From Planctomycetaceae bacterium (GTDB lineage Bacteria > Planctomycetota > Planctomycetia > Pirellulales > Lacipirellulaceae), in NCBI GenBank assembly GCA_002713555.1, contig PATG01000010.1, positions 4,882 to 19,882 on the forward strand: DNA of 15,001 bases, in the 5' to 3' direction. The translations under genes and the position numbers were made by a program. This document shows, in pieces, positions 1 to 6,828 of this stretch (its first letter is position 1; every line of letters starts with the position of its first letter). The notes below the pieces were generated by a model. It was given only the letters and a program-made list of their open reading frames with translations. It did not search any database and was not told the origin of the DNA.

Positions 1-33
1 CTGCAAGTATCGCACTCGTTCAATCAATTATGA
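1..33 (+). CDS. Possible 3' end of an upstream gene (partial)
   Basis: Reading from base 1, eleven codons (Leu-Gln-Val-Ser-His-Ser-Phe-Asn-Gln-Leu-stop) end at a TGA at 31-33. That TGA overlaps the ATG at 30 as ATGA, the usual start/stop overlap of translationally coupled genes. Only 33 bases are visible, so this rests on the overlap alone and no function can be given. The competing reading is that the next gene's frame, also open to the left edge, starts outside the window. Confidence 0.3.
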   Translation: MQVSHSFNQL

Positions 34-980
34 TAGAAAGGCGAACGCCAAGGCATACTGATGATCTGCCATTTTTAGTCTATCACGCCCCCAGTCAACA
101 CAAGAGTACACTTCAGAATCCATTGACCCAAATCCTTCTCGCACATCTCGATCCCGAGAGTACTCTCCGATTTCAGCAATGGAAGGATACTTTGGGGGTT
201 TCAATCAAAGATTCTAATGGGTTGAATCAAGCGATTGAACAAATTCTACATCTTGTCTATTTACGTGGGCAAAACATGCTCACACAATACCAATTAATGC
301 AGGAGTTTGAGAAGATTGTGGGTGCGGAATCAATTGAGGAAAGCCTCCTTCATAATACACACCTCGACCTCCCAACACTCTCTCGCCTTGTAGGCCATAC
401 ACGGGCATGGCAAAGCGATCTTTTCCGACAAATAGATCGCTTGCAATTTGGGTTGATGGATCACAATGAATCCATCGCGGGAAACTCATGGAGATTGGAT
501 GCAAGTTTACCGTTGCACTGCGCAGAATCCAGAGGTGATTTGTTCGTGATGGTCAACAATTTGAGTGCGGAAAAGGTACCGATTGAACTTGAAGTTCACG
601 TTCCTGATGGCCAACCTTCCCGTCAAACATTCAGATTGACTCCCGAGTCACTGACTCCTCCTAATCGTCCATTGCCAATGTGGTCAAATGATGAAGAGGA
701 CGTCGTCACATGGCTGAGTAACCTAGTGGATTCTGCTCACGTGCTCTGGCTTAGTTTGGCTTGGGATGATCACATCGAAGGTCGACGTCCTGTACGAATA
801 ACCATCCGTCACATAGATGGACACACGATAGGTTCCGACACCCTATGGACCGAGGTCTCGATCCGTTCGGGCGGAGGAGACACTCTTCGGAGACGAATGG
901 GTAGTGCCAGAGACACCGCTAGAAGGTGGCAAAATCAGGCGTTGAATCATGCAGACCCGACCAAATTCATCGCACCGTAG
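30..980 (+). CDS. Hypothetical protein, unrecognised family, about 316 aa
   Basis: I do not recognise this protein. It has no signal peptide, membrane span or obvious catalytic motif, so it is probably cytoplasmic. The first 150 residues look mostly helical. Residues about 160-280 look beta-rich, with phrases such as DLFVMVNNLS and RPVRITIRHIDG resembling a beta-sandwich or accessory domain. The C-terminus turns basic (RRRMGSARDTARRWQ). I chose the ATG at 30 because it forms an ATGA overlap with a stop in another frame. The same frame is open to base 3 with protein-like codons (ASIALVQSI), so a start left of the window is possible. No ribosome-binding site is seen before 30. It is followed after 65 bases by a flavoprotein gene on the same strand. 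Confidence 0.7.
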   Translation: MIERRTPRHTDDLPFLVYHAPSQHKSTLQNPLTQILLAHLDPESTLRFQQWKDTLGVSIKDSNGLNQAIEQILHLVYLRGQNMLTQYQLMQEFEKIVGAESIEESLLHNTHLDLPTLSRLVGHTRAWQSDLFRQIDRLQFGLMDHNESIAGNSWRLDASLPLHCAESRGDLFVMVNNLSAEKVPIELEVHVPDGQPSRQTFRLTPESLTPPNRPLPMWSNDEEDVVTWLSNLVDSAHVLWLSLAWDDHIEGRRPVRITIRHIDGHTIGSDTLWTEVSIRSGGGDTLRRRMGSARDTARRWQNQALNHADPTKFIAP

Positions 981-1045
981 GTGCGAGTCTTACATGGATG
1001 CGTTTATGATGCGACCTCAAGTGCCCAAGATTACTCGGTGATATC

Positions 1046-2638
1046 TTGCAGGCATGGGATGTTGTCATTGTCGGTGGAAGCATTGCTGGAATGCGGGCTG
1101 CAATTGCAGCCTCTGATGCGGGTGCAACAGTAACGGTGCTGAGCTCCTCTCAACCCTCATCATTCAATGACGATGCAGTGGTCAGTGGCATTGCATCCTC
1201 CGCAGGAGAGGTGAACTCTTCTGAGCATGCTGCCGATACTCACCGTGTTGGCGCCGACCTGTGTGAAGGCGACGTCGTATCTTCAACCACAGGGTCAGCA
1301 GTCAATCATTTGGCACAATTGGAAAAGTGGGGGCTAAACATCCGCCGGGACCGAAATGGCGGCCCATACTTGGGTCAATTGCCTGGACAATCTAACCCAA
1401 GAACAGCCGGTACCGGAGACTCAACCTTACGGGAAGTCCGCTCAATCCTTGAAGAACAATGCATCAAGCGCAACATTCCACGCCGAGGCGACATCGAAAT
1501 CCTTGACATCGTTATGAAGACTAATTCGGTGAAAGGATTGGTTGCCCTAGATGTTCAATCAGGGGAGATATTCGCAATCCAATCCAAGGCCCTAATCCTT
1601 GCAGATGCAGGATTTCAAAGTGCTTGGAACGGCGACACTCAGGCCATGGGCACATCCTCTGCTCTAGTACTGCGTGAAGGGATTTCACTTGCAGATCTTG
1701 AATTCACCTCAATGCACCCACTCACCGTCGCTGATACTACACTCCGCCTCCCCTTGGACCTACTCGGTTCCGGCGGCGTCGTCATTGGCGCAGACGGCCA
1801 ACCAATGTCGATGGACGACGGGCCCGACGCACTTGCCAGAGCAATCATCGATGCCGGTGGCGCATCTCTAGATTTAACCGAAATTTCACGCACAGCAGCG
1901 ACATGGTTTGCCAGTGTCGCTGAGAACTTACAATCTCGTTGTGGTATTGATTATACAGAGGCCCAAATCCCGTTGATGCCCATCGCCAACATGACGATTG
2001 GTGGAATTCCAACGGATGCTTCTGGCCGGGTAGTAAACGGTGGCTGGGACTCAATAGTCAAGGGACTTTATGCTGCAGGCGATGCGGCTTGCTCAGGACT
2101 ACACGGGGCTGCACTCAACAGTGGAGATCATTTGTTGGGCGCGATTTCTAGTGGCGATGCAGCGGGCAACGCATCTGCGGCCCATGCTGAAGTAGGCAAG
2201 TTCTCAGGATCGAGTGAGATTTCCATCGCTCTCTCTGAAGCTCACCACATGCACGACTCAATGCTCTCATCTGTTGGGTCCGATGGAGTGAGTGCAGGAT
2301 CCATTCAATCGACTTTAGCTACCACCATGCAAACTCACATGGGAGCCACCCGTCATGCGGGCGGACTCGTGCAAGCGGCCGCAAGTATTGAGCAACTACA
2401 GGGAACAGCAGTAGTACTCAGCGACTCTAGCCCCGTGATGAATACCGAACTAGTCACATTGCTACGGACCCAATCTCTCCTTTCAGTCGCTGCCGCTGCC
2501 GTATCTGCAGCCCAGGCGCGCGAAGAAAGCCGAGGCAATCATGTTCGTTCTGATTTCCCAACCCCCGATGCTGAACCACCCAGCCATTCATTGACATCGA
2601 TGGACGGAACAGTCACAAGTTTGCCACTTCGAAGCTGA
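1046..2638 (+). CDS. FAD-binding protein of the SdhA/FrdA/NadB family, active site apparently degenerate
   Basis: The fold is that of the flavoprotein subunit of succinate dehydrogenase, fumarate reductase or L-aspartate oxidase. Visible motifs are the N-terminal dinucleotide-binding loop VVIVGGSIAG (residues 6-15), the C-terminal FAD motif GLYAAGDAACSGLHGA (about 341-356) and the family tail motif REESRGNHVRSDFP (about 492-505). Residues usual for substrate handling are mostly absent. The segment that carries the covalent-FAD His in SdhA (about 36-46) has none. The catalytic-Arg motif RGEGG reads LGSGG (240-244), HYxMGGI reads NMTIGGI (from N315), and HGANRLGG reads HGAALNSG (354-361). Only the His of FHPT survives, as MHPLT (H224). 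The gene is 530 aa against about 580-590 for SdhA. The start is TTG: the frame is closed by a TGA at 1007-1009, TTG is the only start codon before the FAD loop, and GGTGAT (1038-1043) precedes it. No iron-sulfur or membrane-anchor subunit gene is adjacent, so membership of a respiratory complex is doubtful. Confidence 0.85.
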   Translation: MQAWDVVIVGGSIAGMRAAIAASDAGATVTVLSSSQPSSFNDDAVVSGIASSAGEVNSSEHAADTHRVGADLCEGDVVSSTTGSAVNHLAQLEKWGLNIRRDRNGGPYLGQLPGQSNPRTAGTGDSTLREVRSILEEQCIKRNIPRRGDIEILDIVMKTNSVKGLVALDVQSGEIFAIQSKALILADAGFQSAWNGDTQAMGTSSALVLREGISLADLEFTSMHPLTVADTTLRLPLDLLGSGGVVIGADGQPMSMDDGPDALARAIIDAGGASLDLTEISRTAATWFASVAENLQSRCGIDYTEAQIPLMPIANMTIGGIPTDASGRVVNGGWDSIVKGLYAAGDAACSGLHGAALNSGDHLLGAISSGDAAGNASAAHAEVGKFSGSSEISIALSEAHHMHDSMLSSVGSDGVSAGSIQSTLATTMQTHMGATRHAGGLVQAAASIEQLQGTAVVLSDSSPVMNTELVTLLRTQSLLSVAAAAVSAAQAREESRGNHVRSDFPTPDAEPPSHSLTSMDGTVTSLPLRS

Positions 2639-2690
2639 GTGGGTGCAACCAAGCAACCAATCATAAGAGGTCGAGGATAGTCCCGCTTCC

Positions 2691-4091
2691 ATGCCTGAAG
2701 GTAAATCTCCCTCCAATTGGAATTCAGGCACTGTGTTCCTCGTCATTTTGATGCTGTTCATTGCGGCCTTGGTACTCAATCCAGATTCAGATTCCACCCA
2801 GGTTGTAAACAGTTCAAGCGATATTGAAGCTGACTGGCGCGTAGAGATCACTCCACTTATCACGAATGACGTAGAACACCCCGTCGTTGCAAATGTTCGA
2901 ATGTCATCCACGGCACCAGGGGAACCACCAGAACTCACGTTCACAGAACCTTTGAGGGGTCAATTTAGTACGATACCATCGTTTTGCGTCATGTTAGACA
3001 GTAGTTTCGTAGCGCCCGACCTTGTGACGGATTGTGAGTGGACAACACACAACCTATCCAATGAAACACACCAATCGGCACCTGTTCGAGTCACTCATGC
3101 AGTGATTGATGGGGCAGGCAAATGGATTGTATCAGATATTGGCATCCTCCATCCATCAAATGACAAGGAGGGCCGCATCGTCATGGTCAACCCAGATTCG
3201 GGCGAAATGAATGTACTGATTGACAATATTGGGCGAACCGTTTGTGCCGAGCCGGGGGACTTCGATGGTGATGGTGATACAGATTTGACATTATGTGAGT
3301 TTGGTCATGATGAAGGCACAGTTTCTTGGTTAGAAAATGACAATGGGAACTGGACACAACACATCTTAGATCCGCGCCCGGGCAGCATTGATGCACTCCC
3401 CGTTGACGTGGATCTGGATGGAGACCTCGACATCGTCACCATCCTTTCTCAACTATCTGAGGAGGTGATGTTGTATCGAAATGATGGGACTGGAAATTTT
3501 TCTGCTGAGTCTTTATACAAAGCAAACGTGACTCATTATGGGATGAGCGGAATCAGCCATGTCGACCTAGACCTCGATGGTGATAGCGACCTTGTGTTTA
3601 CCAATGGGGACACTATGGATTTTGATACCCCAGCAGGCGTCGACCCCAATCAATTACATGGTGTTGCGTGGTTGGAAAATGATGGTAATGGATCTTTCAC
3701 TTATCATAATCTCGTGAGGAATTGGGGGGCTTATGATACCGCATTCGTTGACTTTGATAATGACAATGATGTCGACATCGTCGCCGCATTTTATCAGGAT
3801 ACCAATCAATTCCCAGAACAAACACCTCGTACTCAATTAATCATTCTTGAGCAGGATAATTCAACTTGGATCCGTCACGATATTGAAACATCATCACAGC
3901 ACCGATTTTTATCAATTGAAGGACCTGGTCTTTTGCCATTCATTTCCCCCGACGATCCAGCGTATAGCCCAACATACATTCCTAGAACAGAAATTGTGTT
4001 TGGTAGCCATGACCCATTCGCCAACGGTGGAGAATTGTACAGACTCGCACATATGTCGATAATGGCTACCAATGATTCGTCGGTTTCTTGA
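2691..4091 (+). CDS. Membrane-anchored FG-GAP/VCBS-repeat protein
   Basis: This is a 466-aa extracytoplasmic protein. A short polar start is followed by a hydrophobic segment (about residues 13-30, TVFLVILMLFIAALVL) that acts as a signal anchor or uncleaved signal peptide. The body carries four calcium-loop motifs of the DxDxDGDxD type: DFDGDGDTD (190-198), DVDLDGDLD (239-247), DLDLDGDSD (292-300) and DFDNDNDVD (354-362). Each is followed by a hydrophobic strand, and repeated WLEND phrases (about 214 and 327) lie between them. This is the layout of an FG-GAP/VCBS beta-propeller like the integrin alpha head. Such domains usually bind ligands or polysaccharide and are not enzymes themselves. 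The ATG at 2691 puts the hydrophobic segment at the N-terminus. It lies 52 bases after the flavoprotein gene. The ligand cannot be told from sequence. Confidence 0.85.
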   Translation: MPEGKSPSNWNSGTVFLVILMLFIAALVLNPDSDSTQVVNSSSDIEADWRVEITPLITNDVEHPVVANVRMSSTAPGEPPELTFTEPLRGQFSTIPSFCVMLDSSFVAPDLVTDCEWTTHNLSNETHQSAPVRVTHAVIDGAGKWIVSDIGILHPSNDKEGRIVMVNPDSGEMNVLIDNIGRTVCAEPGDFDGDGDTDLTLCEFGHDEGTVSWLENDNGNWTQHILDPRPGSIDALPVDVDLDGDLDIVTILSQLSEEVMLYRNDGTGNFSAESLYKANVTHYGMSGISHVDLDLDGDSDLVFTNGDTMDFDTPAGVDPNQLHGVAWLENDGNGSFTYHNLVRNWGAYDTAFVDFDNDNDVDIVAAFYQDTNQFPEQTPRTQLIILEQDNSTWIRHDIETSSQHRFLSIEGPGLLPFISPDDPAYSPTYIPRTEIVFGSHDPFANGGELYRLAHMSIMATNDSSVS

Positions 4092-4112
4092 CGAGTACCC
4101 CAATCCGACCCC

Positions 4113-4535
4113 ATGGACGAGCCGACACTTTTCACCAAAATCATCCGAGGCGAAATCCCTTCATCGAAGGTTGCCGAGGGCGAAGAGTGGTACGCATTCC
4201 TAGATATCAACCCACATCGCCCAGGCCACACATTGGTGGTTCCCAAGGAGGAGGCGCAACGAATTTCCGAATTGTCTGATGGAACTCGAAGGGCTCTTTT
4301 GGACGGTGTAATCGAAGTTCAGCGCCGACTTACAGTTGAATTTGAAACGACCGATTTTAGTGTGAATCTGAATGATGGACCTTTAGCTGGACAGGAAGTC
4401 CCCCACGTTCATTTCCACGTAATCCCACGAGTCTCTGAAGGTACACAACGTCCAATGTGGTCCCAAAAACAAACTACTTCAGAACCTGACTTTGCGATGC
4501 TAGCTGCACTGGCAGAGCGATTACAAGCACATTGA
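4113..4535 (+). CDS. HIT-family nucleotide hydrolase/transferase
   Basis: This 140-aa soluble protein has the length and layout of a histidine-triad protein. The N-terminal FTKIIRGEIPSSKV (7-20) and FLDINPHRPGHTLVVPK (29-45) are typical of the Hint/HIT branch. The triad HVHFHVI starts at H98, with H102 as the expected nucleophile that forms a nucleotidyl intermediate, and the preceding DGPLAGQEVPH block positions the alpha-phosphate. Family members hydrolyse purine nucleoside phosphoramidates or dinucleoside polyphosphates; the exact substrate cannot be read here. The N-terminal zinc-binding cysteines of some HIT proteins are absent. The ATG at 4113 is 21 bases after the previous stop with no clear ribosome-binding site. 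The acyltransferase gene starts 16 bases downstream, so co-transcription is likely. Confidence 0.93.
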   Translation: MDEPTLFTKIIRGEIPSSKVAEGEEWYAFLDINPHRPGHTLVVPKEEAQRISELSDGTRRALLDGVIEVQRRLTVEFETTDFSVNLNDGPLAGQEVPHVHFHVIPRVSEGTQRPMWSQKQTTSEPDFAMLAALAERLQAH

Positions 4536-4551
4536 GTGGGGTGATTCTATC

Positions 4552-6084
4552 GTGGAGAAAACGGTTCAAACTGGAGATGATGGTGCAGTCGACCACCATG
4601 GAGATATCCTCCCTCCACTCTCAAAGAGCGCATCCAGAATCAATCTTGAGAAAATCGAGAGCAAGCGGCGCACTGTCAGAAACCCCGGTGATCATCCCGG
4701 AGTGGCTTGGTTTTACCGAATGATGCGAGGCCTATGTCGTCTCGCGATGAACCAGCAATTCCGAACTATCGAAGTCACCGGTCAAGAGCACATCTCTGAT
4801 GAAGCAGGAATTCTCACAGTGGGTTGGCATACAAATGGATTGATTGATCCGAGCACCATCTTCGTGACTCAGCCGAAAATGTTGGTGTTTGGTGGCCGAC
4901 ACGATTTGATTACACGTCCTGTAATTGGTCCCATCGCCTCCCTATCGGGGGCTCAACCCGTACTCCGTCAAGCTGAGTTGGCACGAGGTGGAGCCTCCAG
5001 TGAAGCCGGCTCGAGAATCAACGGCAAAACAATGCTGACACTTGCTGAATGCATTGCACATGGCCATGGCACCGCACTCTTTCCTGAAGGAACATCCCAT
5101 GAGGATTCAAAGATGCGCAGGCTGCGTACAGGGCCGGTTCGTTCTGTAATCGCAGCAAATTCGATTGCATACGAGAAGGGATTGCCAGAACCGCACTTGT
5201 TGCCTGTGGGATTACACTACAGGACATCCTGGTATTTTCGAACAGATGCATGGTTTGAATATGGGTCTCCAATATCACTCGATGGTGCGATTCATTCTTC
5301 TGAAGATCGAGCCCGTTTGATGAAAGGTGAATGGGTAGAGGCCCCTGCAGAACGCGTCAACCAACTACGTGACGAGGTTCGCTCACGTCTGGCACCGATG
5401 ACTCCCGATGCAACGACATGGGATGAACACCGTTGTTGGCACGTTTTGGGACATCTCGGAGCAATTGCCAAGGGCGAACGGCTCGTAAATTGGCGAGAAG
5501 AAGTATTGGCCGCCCGCGAAGTTCGCGATACGATTCGAACTGAAAATCAGGATTCAGAGAATCTCCAACACAGTGCGAATACGGTGGCTGAAAAATTGCA
5601 TATCGCCGGTCTTGATGGTCGCGCTTTGGATGAAAACGGTTTGAGGAAACCAAGAACCAGCGAATATTTGGCCATGTTTCCGGCGCTTTTACTCGCAATC
5701 CTGGCCACCCCACTTACCCTGATTGGGAGCGGGATCATGATTTTCTTGGGCAAAGTCATGGGCGATCTTACTGATGAAGGATTAGACGCACGAACCACGT
5801 ATCATCTCTTGGCATCGATGTTGGGTCCGTTACTTATTTGGCCGGTCCCAATCACTATATTGTCAATTCTATTTTGGATAAATTTACCTGAATATCGTGA
5901 ATGGACTCTCCTCTTCATCGTCACATTACCAGTCTTATTCCACCTTTCTAACAAATTGGCAATTCGAGCGTGGGATTTACATGTCATCTCCAGAGATGCG
6001 CGCAGAATCAACCGATTGCGGAATCATAAGGATGGACAAGTCATTGCGAACGAGGTCAAGGGTTTACTCGCTGTGCTGAAATAG
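4552..6084 (+). CDS. PlsC-like glycerolipid acyltransferase with C-terminal membrane region
   Basis: This protein matches the 1-acyl-glycerol-3-phosphate/glycerol-3-phosphate acyltransferase superfamily, which moves acyl groups from thioesters onto glycerol phosphates at the membrane. Motif I reads HTNGLIDP (H93, D99), the HX5D spacing seen in a subgroup instead of the usual HX4D. Motif II is around GGRHDLITRPVIGPIA (114-129), followed by GAQPVLR. Motif III is FPEGTSHEDSKMRRLRTG (177-194), with E179 and G180 in the glycerophosphate-binding position. A proline region with LLPVGLHY (about 217-224) follows. The C-terminal part has three or four hydrophobic stretches (about 372-400, 417-444, 452-475), giving 510 aa, roughly twice a minimal PlsC. 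The GTG at 4552 follows GGGGTGAT at 4537-4544. Bacterial-type ester-lipid acyltransferases are unexpected in archaea with ether lipids, although related genes have been reported in marine euryarchaea. Confidence 0.88.
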   Translation: MEKTVQTGDDGAVDHHGDILPPLSKSASRINLEKIESKRRTVRNPGDHPGVAWFYRMMRGLCRLAMNQQFRTIEVTGQEHISDEAGILTVGWHTNGLIDPSTIFVTQPKMLVFGGRHDLITRPVIGPIASLSGAQPVLRQAELARGGASSEAGSRINGKTMLTLAECIAHGHGTALFPEGTSHEDSKMRRLRTGPVRSVIAANSIAYEKGLPEPHLLPVGLHYRTSWYFRTDAWFEYGSPISLDGAIHSSEDRARLMKGEWVEAPAERVNQLRDEVRSRLAPMTPDATTWDEHRCWHVLGHLGAIAKGERLVNWREEVLAAREVRDTIRTENQDSENLQHSANTVAEKLHIAGLDGRALDENGLRKPRTSEYLAMFPALLLAILATPLTLIGSGIMIFLGKVMGDLTDEGLDARTTYHLLASMLGPLLIWPVPITILSILFWINLPEYREWTLLFIVTLPVLFHLSNKLAIRAWDLHVISRDARRINRLRNHKDGQVIANEVKGLLAVLK

Positions 6085-6105
6085 GTCGCCGTCCGCCAGT
6101 GGTTC

Positions 6106-6726
6106 ATGGCGGCCAAGGATATCGAAGACAAAGTGAGAAATTGGTTGTCTGGCGAAGGTCTGGAAATCAAGGAACGCGAAGACCCGCGTGCTGATTTTCA
6201 TTTCTTAGTTCGATACCCCCCCACAAAGCACGGACACCTGTTCAATGTTCTCTCTCCTAAAGAGCGCAATCTATTGGTCATCTCCAGTGTGACCCAAGTT
6301 GATGCAGGCCAACAAGATGAGATGAGCAAGCATGCAAACACCGATCAGGAGGGTTGGGAAGAATGGTTGCATGATACCCGCTTGCAGTTGACAAGAGCCC
6401 ATGTCGATTGGGTTCTGCATGTAGGTCACGGTGAACAGAAGCCCGGACCTCTCCAAGCATTCAATCTCTCCATGCCAACATGGTTTGATGGCGTGACTCA
6501 AAATGAAGTCATGCAAACTTTACGCCGCCTCTGGCTATCGAAATTGTCGTTGATTCACGAAATTAAGTTCTCTTACGGCCCTGGTGTCGGGAAACCCGGG
6601 CCGGTCGATGATTGGGCCAAGGGAGGCCCCAAGCCCGTAACGGATTCAACTCCTTCAACAAAAGAAGTCGAAACCGACGAAACTGGGGGTTTTGGGACCG
6701 GTTTCGACCCTTCGGATTGGGTTTAA
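6106..6726 (+). CDS. DUF2299-like archaeal protein
   Basis: This 206-aa protein is probably cytoplasmic. Residues 1-155 resemble the archaeal family of unknown function DUF2299: an opening amphipathic helix (DIEDKVRNWLSGEGLEIKE), then ADFHFLVRYPP, a strand with NLLVISSV, and a closing helical segment rich in Leu (LRRLWLSKLSLIHEIKF). I recognise the pattern from memory, so the family name is tentative. Residues about 160-206 are a Pro/Gly/Thr-rich disordered tail ending GFGTGFDPSDWV. No catalytic motif is evident. The ATG at 6106 is 21 bases after the acyltransferase stop with no clear ribosome-binding site. A GC-rich inverted repeat begins 5 bases after its stop. Confidence 0.75.
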   Translation: MAAKDIEDKVRNWLSGEGLEIKEREDPRADFHFLVRYPPTKHGHLFNVLSPKERNLLVISSVTQVDAGQQDEMSKHANTDQEGWEEWLHDTRLQLTRAHVDWVLHVGHGEQKPGPLQAFNLSMPTWFDGVTQNEVMQTLRRLWLSKLSLIHEIKFSYGPGVGKPGPVDDWAKGGPKPVTDSTPSTKEVETDETGGFGTGFDPSDWV

Positions 6727-6731
6727 TCCCC

Positions 6732-6751
6732 TCGCGCGCGCTCACGCGCGA
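6732..6751 (+). terminator. GC-rich inverted repeat, possible transcription-end hairpin
   Basis: TCGCGCG (6732-6738) and CGCGCGA (6745-6751) are perfect reverse complements around a 6-base spacer. The repeat sits just past the stop at 6726, the position expected for a terminator. There is no U-tract after it, and archaeal termination usually depends on U-rich stretches, so it may instead stabilise an mRNA end or mark an operator. Confidence 0.4.
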
Positions 6752-6790
6752 ATCTGACCGCTAGGGGGTTCGGTTAAGTAGGAGGGAAAT

Positions 6791-6822
6791 AGCGTTGTCA
6801 AGACGCTGAAGAGGTTCTTCAG
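6791..6822 (+). promoter_or_regulatory. Tandem 5'-leader hairpins before the giant surface-protein gene
   Basis: Two adjoining inverted repeats lie directly before the ATG at 6829. The first is AGCGT (6791-6795) with ACGCT (6803-6807). The second is a 7-bp stem, CTGAAGA (6806-6812) with TCTTCAG (6816-6822), around a GGT loop. The stems share two bases, so they may be mutually exclusive or stack. The second ends 6 bases before the start, where a ribosome would bind. This suggests translational or mRNA-stability control; no known riboswitch is recognised. Confidence 0.4.
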
Positions 6823-6828
6823 GGGTCG

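Noticed and set aside
994..1041. A 15-codon ATG-to-TGA mini-ORF between the first gene and the flavoprotein gene
   Set aside because: It has no ribosome-binding site and no recognisable content, and its length is expected by chance. Most of it is simply the leader of the TTG-started gene.
1046..2638. Annotation as a true succinate dehydrogenase flavoprotein subunit (sdhA)
   Set aside because: Family membership is clear, but the substrate Arg and His motifs and the covalent-FAD His are missing and no partner subunit is adjacent, so the specific name is not justified.
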